Of a stretch of DNA of 59,953 nt, positions 1-8,327 are shown in pieces. The translations under genes and the position numbers were made by a program. The notes below the pieces were generated by a model. The model did not search any database. It had not been told where the DNA came from and was given only the letters and a program-made list of their open reading frames with translations. Each line of letters begins with the position of its first letter. Position 1 is the stretch's first letter. The DNA comes from RGIG3513 sp045658985 (GTDB taxonomy: Bacteria > Bacillota > Clostridia > Oscillospirales > Butyricicoccaceae). The stretch covers positions 1 through 59,953 of the forward strand of contig JAZOWC010000039.1 of the NCBI GenBank assembly GCA_045658985.1, given 5' to 3'.

Positions 1-216
1 GCTGTTTTGCGAAATATATTCGCAAAACAACAAATTCGATATGTTTTCGCTACGCTCAAACTCGATATGACATAAATCCGCGCTCACGCAGTGAGCATAT
101 CGAGTTGCTGATGGTACATAGTTGCCATCAGCAATATATCGAACGCGTTAGCGTATATCGAAAATCCGCATTTGCGGATTTATATCGATGCGTACCTGCT
201 CTATGGCAGGTACGCA
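1..216. repeat. Hairpin array with ATATCGA linkers, left copy
   Basis: Seven hairpin units stand side by side. Perfect stems are at 3-29 (11 bp), 82-96 (GCTCAC/GTGAGC), 105-134 (TTGCTGATGG/CCATCAGCAA), 143-154 (ACGC-GTTA-GCGT), 162-181 (AAATCCGCA/TGCGGATTT) and 189-216 (11 bp, TGCGTACCTGC); a weaker unit lies at 43-61. The heptamer ATATCGA, or its complement TCGATAT, separates them at 36-42, 62-68, 97-103, 136-142, 155-161 and 182-188, so hairpins fill almost exactly the space between linkers. No ORF is present. About 165 bp recur near-identically in inverted orientation at 59787-59953. Function is unknown. Confidence 0.9.
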
Positions 217-241
217 GATGGGTGGCTTTTTGTATGTAGTA

Positions 242-1273
242 TTATACCAGAGCAAATCGGGTCTTGGGAGCATCCGCGCCGTCTAATGTCCAGCGGGTGT
301 TGACCTGTCGGATCTTGTTTTCTTTGAGCAGGCGCATAATGACGATATAGATCATGGCGTGAGCCTGATTTATGAAACCCTTTGGCATCGCGTCACGGAC
401 AAGCGACGCCACGTCTTTCATGCCTACGTCCAGTTCTTTGGCTTTTGACACAAACACGTCCTCGGTGATGTCCAAAAGCTCGCTTGTGATCTCCAGTGCC
501 TCCATGCAGAAGCTTTCATAGGGGGTTACTTCAACGTGATCCCTATACACCACACCCGAAGAAAGAGGCGGCATCAGCCGGTACTCCGTCACGCTGTCGG
601 GGAAACCGAGGGGAGAGGATACGATGTATGCGCCGCTCCCGTCAAAGCCGACAAACATAGGCATATTGATGCGGGAGAAGAAGATACGGTCGGGGTATTT
701 GCGGTCGGCAACCAGCCCCACGATTTCGGTGCCGATCTCGGCATATGCCCTTGTCATAGCCTGCAGGGTGTCCCCGCTCTCGTCTCTGTACTTGCAGATC
801 AGCTGGCACATAACGTCGGACACGTGTATGGGCTCTCCGGTGGACAGATGAACGTAATTGTCGTTGTCAAAGCTCAGCTTGCAGGGGATGGGGTAGCCGT
901 CTTGTTCCAGCTTATCGGCAACTGCGGCAGCCTCGGGGATCCTGCTCTCCAATACACCGCCGTTTCCGTTGGCGATATAGCATATCTGCAGGTCTCCCTC
1001 CCGCTCGGTAACAAAAGGATGCGACCACAGAGAATCACCGCCCGAGGGAGTGCGGCTGTGAGCGATGCCCATTTTGCCCTTGAGGGAGGCAGCATCGGTT
1101 TCTTTGAGCAGGGTGCTTAGCTCGCCCTGTATCTTGCGGTAGTCGAGACGGGCGCCGTCGTGGGTGGCCATTCCGGTAAAAAATCCGCCGAACAGACCTT
1201 CCTGCTTGCTGATAAGCTCGGTCAGCACGGGCGCGGCGTCTTTTTCACCGACGTATCCGGCAATATTGCACAT
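242..1273 (-). CDS. Stand-alone class II glutamine amidotransferase-like protein
   Basis: The 343-residue protein begins Met-Cys-Asn-Ile-Ala-Gly, placing a cysteine at position 2 as in N-terminal-nucleophile glutamine amidotransferases (GlmS, PurF, GltB N-domains). Later segments GIAHSRTPSGG (about residue 70) and YIANGNGG (about 99) fit the family's substrate-binding loops. There is no attached isomerase or phosphoribosyltransferase domain; the C-terminal ~120 residues are helical and unrecognised. Cleavage of glutamine to supply ammonia to an unknown acceptor is inference. It is last in a minus-strand run after mgtE and a thioesterase gene (27-nt gap), with ribosome-binding site AGGAGG upstream of the ATG. 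Confidence 0.75.
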   Translation of the reverse strand: MCNIAGYVGEKDAAPVLTELISKQEGLFGGFFTGMATHDGARLDYRKIQGELSTLLKETDAASLKGKMGIAHSRTPSGGDSLWSHPFVTEREGDLQICYIANGNGGVLESRIPEAAAVADKLEQDGYPIPCKLSFDNDNYVHLSTGEPIHVSDVMCQLICKYRDESGDTLQAMTRAYAEIGTEIVGLVADRKYPDRIFFSRINMPMFVGFDGSGAYIVSSPLGFPDSVTEYRLMPPLSSGVVYRDHVEVTPYESFCMEALEITSELLDITEDVFVSKAKELDVGMKDVASLVRDAMPKGFINQAHAMIYIVIMRLLKENKIRQVNTRWTLDGADAPKTRFALV

Positions 1274-1300
1274 GGTTTTTCCTCCTGATGAATTGGTGTT

Positions 1301-1675
1301 TTATCCCAATTTTGCCATAAACTTTTCGGCGTTGACGATGAATCGCTCGTGAGTGCCTTTGCCGATGATCTGCTCGTCGCACTTGGCTGCTACCTCAAAT
1401 GTCAGCTTGCGGCGCTCCACGGCGGTGAGTGTGCATTCAACCTCGATCATGGCGCCGAGAGGCGAGGCGGCATCGTGGGTGACGTTTACCAGTGTGCCCA
1501 CGGTGGTGCTGCCCTCCTCAAGATAGGGGGCGACGCAGCTGAGGCAGCAGTTTTCCATAGCGGCGATCATCATGGGGGTGGAGTATACCTTCAGCGCACC
1601 CGAGCCAACCTTGTCGGCGGTCAGCTCCTCGGTGACGGTAATGGTGATGGTGTTTTTGAGTCCTGCTTCAAGCAT
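1301..1675 (-). CDS. Hotdog-fold thioesterase (FlK-like family)
   Basis: A 124-residue single hotdog domain. The segment STPMMIAAMENCC (residues 32-44) followed by NVTHDAASPLG (64-74) matches the fluoroacetyl-CoA thioesterase/YbgC-like family; Thr33, Glu41 and His67 sit where that family carries its Thr-Glu-His set. The expected role is hydrolysis of a small acyl-CoA thioester; substrate cannot be told. It lies 15 nt after mgtE and 27 nt before the amidotransferase-like gene on the same strand, so co-transcription is likely. Confidence 0.8.
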   Translation of the reverse strand: MLEAGLKNTITITVTEELTADKVGSGALKVYSTPMMIAAMENCCLSCVAPYLEEGSTTVGTLVNVTHDAASPLGAMIEVECTLTAVERRKLTFEVAAKCDEQIIGKGTHERFIVNAEKFMAKLG

Positions 1676-1690
1676 TTTTATGATCCTTCC

Positions 1691-3079
1691 TTATATATTC
1701 AGTATGGCGCTTGCAAATCTGAAGTACACAAGCAATGTCACGGTGTCGACTATAGTGGTGATAAAGGGGCTTGCCATAACGGCGGGGTCGAGGCCGATCT
1801 TTTTGGCGAGCATAGGCAGGGTGCAGCCAACCAGCTTGGCAAAGACGACCGTAGCCGCCAGAGTCAGGCACACCACCGCCATCACGGGGACGGTCAGCGC
1901 GGTGTTGTGCAGGAGAAGAACGTCCACAAGATACATTTTGCCAAAGTTGACCACTGCCAGCACGGCGCCGCAGAGCAGGGAGACGCGGAGCTCTTTGAAG
2001 AGCACCTTGAATATGTCTCTAAACTCCAGCTCGCCCAGTGACATACTTCTCAGCACGGTGACCGAGGACTGGCTGCCCGAGTTGCCCGCCGTGCTCATCA
2101 GCATGGGGATGAATGCGGTCAGCGCCACCTGCGCCGCCAGCGCGTCCTCAAAGGATGTGATTATCATTCCCGTAAAAGTCGCCGACAGCATCAGCAGCAT
2201 CAGCCAGGGGATACGGCTCATAAACAGGGACATAACGCCTGTACGGGTGTAGGGGCGCTCGGAGGGGGTGATAGCCGACATTTTTTCCAGGTCTTCGGTG
2301 GTCTCCTCCTGCAGAACGTCGATAGCGTCGTCAACGGTGACGATACCCACCAGACGGTTTTCGCCGTCCACGATGGGCAGAGCGAGGAAGCCGTATCGGC
2401 TGAGGGTCAGTGCAACCTCCTCACGGTCGCTGACGGTGGATGCGGATATGACGTTGCTCTCCATAATCGAGTCAACCGTCTGCTCGTAGGAGGCTAAAAG
2501 CAGATCTTTGACCGACACCAGACCCACAAGACGGCGTCCCTCGCCCAGCACGTAGCAGGTGTAGACGGTCTCCTTGTCCAGACCGGTCTGGCGTATGCGG
2601 TCAAAGGCCTCACGCACGGTCATATCGGGGCGCAGGGAGACGTATTCGGTAGTCATTATGCTTCCCGCGCTGGAATCGGGGTAGTTGAGCAGGGCGTTGA
2701 TGGTCTTGCGGGTGTCGGAGTCCACCGCCTGCAGAATACGGCTGACCGCGTTGGCGGGCATTTCTTCGATAATGTCGACGGCATCGTCCACAAAAAGCTC
2801 GCTCATAACGGCGCGAAGCTCACTGTCGCTGAAGGAGCGCACAAGCACCTGAATCAGATCACTGTCCAGCTCGGAGAATACCTCGGCGGCAAGCTCCTTG
2901 GGCAGTACGCGGAACAAAAGCGCCAGAGTATCGTCGCCTATGCCCTCGTCATCCCACAGCTCTATGATACAGTCGGCTATATCCACGGCCTCCTGCTCGC
3001 TGAGGATCTGCTTGACGGCGGCCCATTTTTTGTCCTGCACAAGGGCAAGGACGGAGTCGAACAGATTGGAGTTTTCCAT
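1691..3079 (-). CDS. mgtE: Magnesium transporter MgtE
   Basis: At 462 residues this is the usual MgtE length. It has an N-terminal MgtE_N helical domain (about 1-130) with DDAVDIIEEMP, tandem CBS domains (about 135-255, including GSIMTTEYVSL and ALPIVDGENRLVGIVTVDDA), and a C-terminal five-helix membrane domain (about 285-462) with the signature MLMSTAGNSGSQSS lining the ion path. The family forms a dimeric Mg2+-gated Mg2+ channel in the inner membrane. The ATG is preceded by GAGGTGACA. Its start lies only 29 nt below the stop of the phage-type repressor gene, so mgtE may be read from the repressor promoter. Confidence 0.93.
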   Translation of the reverse strand: MENSNLFDSVLALVQDKKWAAVKQILSEQEAVDIADCIIELWDDEGIGDDTLALLFRVLPKELAAEVFSELDSDLIQVLVRSFSDSELRAVMSELFVDDAVDIIEEMPANAVSRILQAVDSDTRKTINALLNYPDSSAGSIMTTEYVSLRPDMTVREAFDRIRQTGLDKETVYTCYVLGEGRRLVGLVSVKDLLLASYEQTVDSIMESNVISASTVSDREEVALTLSRYGFLALPIVDGENRLVGIVTVDDAIDVLQEETTEDLEKMSAITPSERPYTRTGVMSLFMSRIPWLMLLMLSATFTGMIITSFEDALAAQVALTAFIPMLMSTAGNSGSQSSVTVLRSMSLGELEFRDIFKVLFKELRVSLLCGAVLAVVNFGKMYLVDVLLLHNTALTVPVMAVVCLTLAATVVFAKLVGCTLPMLAKKIGLDPAVMASPFITTIVDTVTLLVYFRFASAILNI

Positions 3080-3108
3080 ATTGTCACCTCATTTTCGGAT
3101 TTGCATTC

Positions 3109-3720
3109 TCAGCGGACTTCCGACTGGAATGCCACGGCTTTGCCCAATATACGGATCTCGTCCAGCGCCGCACCCTGATAGCTCAGAGGGGGATAGGCGG
3201 GATTCTCGGATACGAGGATCATTTTTTGCTCGTTGGGATAGAAGTACACCCGCTTGAGGGTGGCTTCTTCCCCGATGACTACGGCGGCGATCTCACCGTT
3301 GCGCACCATATCCTGCTCGCGGATAAACACGATGTCGCCGTCAAATATCCGCGCGTTGATCATACTGTCGCCCTTGCACCTCAGCGCAAAGGACACCTGC
3401 TCATCAAAACCCGCGGCGGCAAATGCGTCATACCGCTGATCGGCTATGATAGGCTTGCCGCAGGCAATGTCGCCCAGCAGGGGAAAAGACCGCATGGACA
3501 CGGGGATAATATTGGGGATGCAGTCCCAGCCCAGCAGCGAGGAGGGAGACACGCCGAACAGCTCGGCAAGCTTCTCCACGTTGGCGGCGGGGATGTTGGT
3601 TACAATTTCTTTTTCGTACTTATATATGGTCTGGGTGGCGACGCCAAGATGCTTGGCGACCGCCTCAAGCGTCATGCCTTTTTGCTCTCTGAGTTGTTTC
3701 AGCCTTTGACCTATAGACAT
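3109..3720 (-). CDS. Phage-type repressor, HTH_XRE plus S24 LexA-like peptidase
   Basis: The 203-residue protein has an N-terminal XRE helix-turn-helix (about 5-60, LEAVAKHLGVATQTIYKYEK) and a C-terminal S24 peptidase domain. A probable self-cleavage bond lies at Cys87-Gly88 (as in UmuD), with catalytic Ser119 in CKGDSM and Lys156 in ATLKR. Such repressors are inactivated by RecA-stimulated self-cleavage, so SOS induction of the rightward phage genes is expected. Three 17-bp TTAAC-N7-GTTAA-type palindromes lie in the divergent region upstream. Its promoter carries one of them in the spacer, implying autorepression. mgtE follows 29 nt downstream on the same strand. Confidence 0.92.
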   Translation of the reverse strand: MSIGQRLKQLREQKGMTLEAVAKHLGVATQTIYKYEKEIVTNIPAANVEKLAELFGVSPSSLLGWDCIPNIIPVSMRSFPLLGDIACGKPIIADQRYDAFAAAGFDEQVSFALRCKGDSMINARIFDGDIVFIREQDMVRNGEIAAVVIGEEATLKRVYFYPNEQKMILVSENPAYPPLSYQGAALDEIRILGKAVAFQSEVR

Positions 3721-3744
3721 AGTAAAGTCACCTCTCCAAGGATG

Positions 3745-3773
3745 ATTTTAACACATCAGGTTAAATATTTCAA
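3745..3773 (-). promoter_or_regulatory. Repressor promoter overlapped by operator O1
   Basis: On the minus strand, TTGAAA (3768-3773) and TAAAAT (3745-3750) are 17 bp apart. The 17-bp palindrome TTAACACATCAGGTTAA (3748-3764, plus-strand reading) covers the -10 and most of the spacer, so binding would block the repressor's own promoter. Confidence 0.75.
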
Positions 3774-3804
3774 TGATTTTTTTGAAAAACCCGCAAAAAA
3801 TAAC

Positions 3805-3849
3805 TTGACAAGCCAAGAACTTTGTGATAGCATTAACCTGCAAAGTCAA
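3805..3849 (+). promoter_or_regulatory. Rightward phage promoter with operator O2
   Basis: TTGACA (3805-3810) and TAGCAT (3828-3833) with a 17-bp spacer form a promoter toward the structural genes. Operator O2, TTAACCTGCAAAGTCAA (3833-3849), has one mismatch in its second arm and begins at the last base of the -10, so it would cover the transcription start. Confidence 0.7.
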
Positions 3850-3920
3850 AACCAACCCGATAAAATAGCGCGAAAGGTCAAGAAATTCGGCAGGAAACTG
3901 CTTTATTTTTTACTTATGAA

Positions 3921-3937
3921 TTAACTTGAGAGGTTAA
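3921..3937 (+). promoter_or_regulatory. Operator O3
   Basis: TTAACTTGAGAGGTTAA is a perfect TTAAC-N7-GTTAA palindrome matching O1. It ends two bases before the AAGGAGGAA ribosome-binding site of the first phage gene. No promoter is obvious here, so it may act as a roadblock or looping partner. Confidence 0.7.
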
Positions 3938-3950
3938 AAAGGAGGAAACA

Positions 3951-4274
3951 ATGCCCAAAAAAGTCGAAAACAATAATATCGCCCCGAGAGAGCATCGGCT
4001 TATATGCGAGCTGAAACAGCTGAGACGGGAGCTGTCTGACACACGGGAGGGAGCGCAGGAGCTGTCCCGCGCTCTGGACGGAGTGGTGGCGGCCATAGTC
4101 AGACAGTGCGGCACCCGCACAGAGAGCGGATACAGGCTGTCGCTGCCCGCCGTCAGGATAGGAGCGGGCGGCAGGGTCAGCACCAAGCAGGAGGGAGACT
4201 GTTACGTCATCACCGTGACGGACACCCCCGATGATACCGCCGCACACGGAAAGGACACCACGGAGATTGGATAA
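3951..4274 (+). CDS. Small phage protein, first gene of rightward operon
   Basis: A 107-residue protein of unrecognised family. Residues 12-45 are charged and heptad-like (a probable coiled coil), followed by a Gly-rich stretch and an acidic C-terminus. A strong AAGGAGGAA precedes the ATG. It is the first gene after the repressor operators and overlaps the terminase small subunit ORF, so it belongs to the same transcript. A role in early regulation or packaging is possible but not shown. Confidence 0.7.
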   Translation: MPKKVENNNIAPREHRLICELKQLRRELSDTREGAQELSRALDGVVAAIVRQCGTRTESGYRLSLPAVRIGAGGRVSTKQEGDCYVITVTDTPDDTAAHGKDTTEIG

Positions 4275-4812
4275 GCTTTACCGCACAAAAATCAAGCCCA
4301 ATCTCGCCGCCGTGAGAGAGTGCCGCCAATCGGGCGGCACGGCAGGGGAGGTGTGCTCCCTGCTTTCGGTGTCGCCGCCCACTCTGCGCAAATACCTCAG
4401 GCTGGCCAGAGAGGGCAGAGAGGAATATTCTGAGCTTGCGCAGGCTTATGACGGGAGCGCATCCCGTGAGAGCGGAGGAGAGGAACTGACACCTGAGGAA
4501 TTGGTGGAGCGGGCGCTGTACAGCGCCTGCTGCGGCTATACTGCCACCGTCAAAAAACACTACAAGCTCAAGCAGGTGGAGTTTGACCCTCTGAGCGGCA
4601 AAAAACTCCGCGAGTGGGAGGAACTCAGAGAGGCCACCGACGAGGTACACGTGCCCGCAAGCATCATGGCGCAGAAGTTCTATCTCATGAACCGCCTGCC
4701 CGAGCGCTGGCAGGTCAAGCCGGTCACGGCAGGCGAGGATATGACTGCGGGGGTAATAGTCATCCCCGATATAGCCTTTGGCGACTGCGAGGACGGCCGG
4801 TTTGAGCAGTAG
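4231..4812 (+). CDS. Phage terminase small subunit-like protein
   Basis: The 193-residue product has an HTH-like segment (GGTAGEVCSLLSVSPPTLRKY, about 35-55) and a C-terminal half rich in charged residues. Its position immediately before terL supports a small terminase that recognises the packaging site. The start is uncertain. The ATG at 4231 overlaps the previous gene by 44 nt; an in-frame TTG at 4267 with AAAGGA about 9 nt upstream is an alternative that shortens the protein by 12 residues. Confidence 0.75.
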   Translation: MIPPHTERTPRRLDKLYRTKIKPNLAAVRECRQSGGTAGEVCSLLSVSPPTLRKYLRLAREGREEYSELAQAYDGSASRESGGEELTPEELVERALYSACCGYTATVKKHYKLKQVEFDPLSGKKLREWEELREATDEVHVPASIMAQKFYLMNRLPERWQVKPVTAGEDMTAGVIVIPDIAFGDCEDGRFEQ

Positions 4813-4813
4813 C

Positions 4814-6283
4814 ATGATGACACCCTACGCCTCTTCAGTCCCTGCGGGCAATACCGTGTGGACGCCCCAGCCGCGGCAGGCGCTGTTTATGGCGCGGCCC
4901 GAGTACGAGGCCCTCTACGGCGGCGCGGCGGGCGGCGGCAAGAGCGACGCGCTGGTCATCGAGGCTCTGCGGCAGGTGAAGAAACCCCACTACAAAGCTC
5001 TCATCCTCCGCAAAACCTATCCCCAGCTGAGGGAGCTTGTGGACAAGACCCTCAACTACTACCCACGCGCCTTTCCCGATGCCCGATACAACGCAAGCAC
5101 CCATACCTGGCACTTTGGCAGCGGCGCCAAGATAATTTTCGGCGCCATGCAGTACACCCGCGACCGCGTCAAGTATCAGGGGCAGGCTTTTGACTTTATC
5201 GCATTTGACGAGCTGACCCATTTCAGCTGGGATGAATACAGCTATTTGTTTTCGCGCAACCGCCCCAACGGCCCGGGAACTCGCTGCTATATTCGCGCCA
5301 CCGCCAACCCCGGTGGAGTGGGACACGGCTGGGTCAAGGAGAGGTTTATTACCGCCGCGCCGCCGCTGACACCCATAGAGGAGGCGGTCAGCTGGCACAC
5401 CCCCGACGGCAGACAGGTGCATCGGGTCCAGAAGCGCATTTTCGTGCCCTCGTCGGTGTTCGACAACCCCGCCCTGCTGGGGCACGACCCCAACTATATC
5501 CAGCGGCTTGCCGCACTGCCCGAGGCCGAGCGCAAGGCTCTGCTCTACGGCGACTGGAACAGCTTTTCGGGGCAGGTGTTCTGCGAGTGGAGGGATGACA
5601 GCAGTCACTATCTGGACAGACTGAACACCCACGTCATAGCGCCCTTTGCCCTGCCAAAAGACTGGAAGATCTACCGCGGCTTTGACTGGGGCTACAGCAA
5701 GCCCTTTTCGGTGGGATGGTACGCGCTGGACGGGGACGGGAGACTGTATCGGGTGCGCGAGTATTACGGCTGCACCGATTCACCCAACACGGGAGTGCGG
5801 CTTGAGCCCTCCGCCGTGGCCCGCGAGATAAAACGTATCGAACAGGAGGACCCAAACCTGCGCGGCAGGAACATCATCGGCGTTGCCGACCCCGCTATCT
5901 GGGGCAGCGACGGAACCGAGAGCATTGCGGGGCTGATGGAGCGGGAAAAGGTCTATTTTTCCCGCGGCGACCACGCCCGCATAGACGGCAAGATGCAGGT
6001 GCACAACCGTCTTGCCTTTGACAAAAACGGCGTGCCCATGCTCTACGTATTTTCCACCTGCAGACATTTTATACGCACCCTTCCCGCTCTGTGCTACGAC
6101 AGCGTGAGGGTGGAGGATATAGATTCGAGCGGCGAGGATCACATCTACGACGAGCTGAGATACGTGTGCATGGAAAATACCATTCCCGCTCCCGCCGCAG
6201 GCAGGACAAAAAGTCCGCGCGCAGACCCTTTGAGTACGGATGATATCGTATATCAGCCCTACGACTGGTACAAAAACTATTGA
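4814..6283 (+). CDS. terL: Phage terminase large subunit
   Basis: About 489 residues from the tandem ATG at 4814/4817. The ATPase domain shows a Walker A-like GGAAGGGKSD (residues 36-45) and a Walker B FIAFDE (128-133). The C-terminal RNase H-like nuclease domain has acidic residues in GFDWGYS (Asp291) and GVADP (Asp359). The protein drives DNA packaging into the prohead through the portal and cuts the genome. Both active sites look intact, so the packaging motor is probably functional. It starts directly after the TerS stop; an upstream in-frame ATG at 4778 lies inside terS and is less likely. Confidence 0.93.
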   Translation: MMTPYASSVPAGNTVWTPQPRQALFMARPEYEALYGGAAGGGKSDALVIEALRQVKKPHYKALILRKTYPQLRELVDKTLNYYPRAFPDARYNASTHTWHFGSGAKIIFGAMQYTRDRVKYQGQAFDFIAFDELTHFSWDEYSYLFSRNRPNGPGTRCYIRATANPGGVGHGWVKERFITAAPPLTPIEEAVSWHTPDGRQVHRVQKRIFVPSSVFDNPALLGHDPNYIQRLAALPEAERKALLYGDWNSFSGQVFCEWRDDSSHYLDRLNTHVIAPFALPKDWKIYRGFDWGYSKPFSVGWYALDGDGRLYRVREYYGCTDSPNTGVRLEPSAVAREIKRIEQEDPNLRGRNIIGVADPAIWGSDGTESIAGLMEREKVYFSRGDHARIDGKMQVHNRLAFDKNGVPMLYVFSTCRHFIRTLPALCYDSVRVEDIDSSGEDHIYDELRYVCMENTIPAPAAGRTKSPRADPLSTDDIVYQPYDWYKNY

Positions 6284-6295
6284 CAAGGAGAAACA

Positions 6296-7951
6296 ATGAC
6301 CGAAAAAACAACAACCCCCAAAAGACCTGACACAGTGTTCGGCGCGGTCAGGCAGGCAAGAAGCCGCAGACCCGTTGACGACAGAGCGCTGAGAGAGGCT
6401 ATAGAAGATTTTGAGCGCTGCAGAGCGGGCAAGCAGGCTCTGGAAAACCGCATCGTGGAGGACGAGCTGTGGTACAAACGCCGCCACTGGGATGTGATGC
6501 GTACAAACAGACGGGGCAGAGGCGCCGAGCCTACCTCGGCATGGCTGTTCAATACCCTGATGAACAAGCACGCCGACGCCGCCGATTATTACCCCCGCGC
6601 GTCCGTATTGCCCAGAGAGGAGAGGGATACAGACTCGGCCCGCGCTTTGGGCGAGATATTGCCCGTGATCATGGAGCGGTGCGATTTTGAGCAGACCTAC
6701 TCTGACAACTGGTGGGAAAAACTCAAGCACGGCACGGCGGCCTACGGTGTGTTCTGGAACAGCCGACGGGAGCAGGGGCTGGGCGACGTGGACATCAGGA
6801 TGATCGACCTGCTCAACCTCTACTGGGAGCCGGGAGTGCGGGATATTCAGAGCTCAAGACGGCTGTTTATCACCGATCTGTGGGATATTTCCGCTGTGGA
6901 GAGCGTCTATCCCCACGTCACCGGCAGACTGAGAGAGGATGCCTCTGCCAAAAAACAGTATATCAGCGACGATAACGTCTCCCTCAGCGGCAAGGTGCTG
7001 GTGGTGGACTGCTACTACAAAAAGCTCAACTCACAGGGCCGTCAGGTGGTTCACCTGCTCAAATTCTGCGGCAGTACCCTGCTGTACGCATCGGAGAACG
7101 ACGAAAATTACCGAGAGCGGGGATTCTATGACCACGGACTTTATCCCGTGGTGCTGGATACCCTGTTCCCCGAAAAAGGTACCCCCATCGGCTTCGGCTA
7201 CGTGTCGGTGTGCAAAGACCCCCAGATGTACATAGACCGCCTCAGCGCCAATATCCTTGAGACATCCATGATGGCCACCAAGGTGAGATACTTTGCCCTC
7301 AACAACACGGGCATCAACGAGCAGGAACTGCTGGACTGGAACCGTCCTATCGTTCACGTGGAGGGCAGCAGTCTTGAGGACAGCCGCCTCAAGCAGATCA
7401 AGGTCGAGCCTCTTGACCCCGTCTACGTTGAGGTGCTGGAGCAGAAAATTCGTGAGATGAAAGAAACCAGCGCTAACCGCGACGTCAACGCAGGTTCTTC
7501 GGGCGCAGGTGTCACCGCCGCGGCAGCAATAGCCGCATTACAGGAGGCGGGCAGCAAAAACAGCCGCGATATGATAGCGGCTGCATACCGCGCCTATACC
7601 AAGATCTGCTATCTGTGCATCGAACTGGTCAGACAGTTTTATACCGAGCAGAGGTGCTTTCGCATCACGGGCAGCCACGGATGGGAGTTTATGAGCTTTT
7701 CGGGCAGGGATATCGCGGGAAGCGAGCAGACCGCCTGCCCCGTGTTCGACGTCAAAGTCTGCGCCGAGCGCCGCAATCCCTTCTCCCGTATGTCTCTCAA
7801 CGAGACTGCCAAGGAGCTGTTTGAGCTGGGTGTATTCTCACCCGCCAAAGCCAAAGAGGGGCTTATTATGCTTGAACTTATGGAGTTTGAGGGCAAGGAT
7901 GCCGCCGTGGACAAGCTGAGACAGATCATCCGGCAGGCCGAAGTTTCCTGA
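6296..7951 (+). CDS. Phage portal protein (P22-like podovirus type)
   Basis: The 551-residue protein follows terL by 12 nt with a good AAGGAGAAAC. Helical N-terminus, YYPRASVLPREE, the central MIDLLNLYWEPGVRD and the FGYVSVCKDPQMYIDRLSAN segment resemble P22-type portals found in Firmicute podophage-like prophages. It should form the dodecameric vertex ring through which TerL packages DNA. It is shorter than P22 gp1 (725 residues), lacking the long C-terminal barrel; this is common in such relatives. Identity rests on position plus overall resemblance. Confidence 0.85.
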   Translation: MTEKTTTPKRPDTVFGAVRQARSRRPVDDRALREAIEDFERCRAGKQALENRIVEDELWYKRRHWDVMRTNRRGRGAEPTSAWLFNTLMNKHADAADYYPRASVLPREERDTDSARALGEILPVIMERCDFEQTYSDNWWEKLKHGTAAYGVFWNSRREQGLGDVDIRMIDLLNLYWEPGVRDIQSSRRLFITDLWDISAVESVYPHVTGRLREDASAKKQYISDDNVSLSGKVLVVDCYYKKLNSQGRQVVHLLKFCGSTLLYASENDENYRERGFYDHGLYPVVLDTLFPEKGTPIGFGYVSVCKDPQMYIDRLSANILETSMMATKVRYFALNNTGINEQELLDWNRPIVHVEGSSLEDSRLKQIKVEPLDPVYVEVLEQKIREMKETSANRDVNAGSSGAGVTAAAAIAALQEAGSKNSRDMIAAAYRAYTKICYLCIELVRQFYTEQRCFRITGSHGWEFMSFSGRDIAGSEQTACPVFDVKVCAERRNPFSRMSLNETAKELFELGVFSPAKAKEGLIMLELMEFEGKDAAVDKLRQIIRQAEVS

Positions 7952-7967
7952 AAAAAGGAGGGACGGG

Positions 7968-8327
7968 ATGATAAGCGTAAACGTTATACAGCGCAGGAAC
8001 TTCTGCGAGCTGACGCTCGAGGGCCACGCAGGGTATTGCCCGGGCAATGATATCGTGTGCTCTGCCTGCTCGGCGCTGACACAGGCGCTTGTCGGGTGGG
8101 TACTAAACAATCCCAGGCATATCAGGAGACTTGACAGACTTACGGGATACAGCGAGCTGCTTCCGGGCGGGGGCAGAGGCTGTATCAGCGCCACCGGCGA
8201 CAGAATGCTGCGCAGCGCCTTTATGACCGCGGTCATAGGTCTCTGTCAGGTGGCTGTCACCTATCCCGATAACGTGCGGGTTCACATAAACGGAGTTTTG
8301 GTAAGCGAAACGAAAGGAGAAAAATGA
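7968..8327 (+). CDS. Prp-family cysteine protease, probable prohead protease
   Basis: A 119-residue protein with the Prp (YsxB) signature: LEGHAGY with His20 and DIVCSACSAL with Cys31, the catalytic His/Cys pair. In Firmicutes Prp trims the N-terminus of ribosomal protein L27. Here the gene lies between portal and scaffold, where phages place their head maturation protease, so cleavage of scaffold or capsid protein is the likely job (inference). AAAGGAGG precedes the ATG. Its stop overlaps the start of the scaffold gene by 4 nt (ATGA), pointing to translational coupling. Confidence 0.85.
   Translation: MISVNVIQRRNFCELTLEGHAGYCPGNDIVCSACSALTQALVGWVLNNPRHIRRLDRLTGYSELLPGGGRGCISATGDRMLRSAFMTAVIGLCQVAVTYPDNVRVHINGVLVSETKGEK

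Noticed and set aside
1..216. Possible CRISPR array
   Set aside because: The constant 7-mer is too short and the intervening units are palindromes rather than unique spacers; no cas genes occur in the window.
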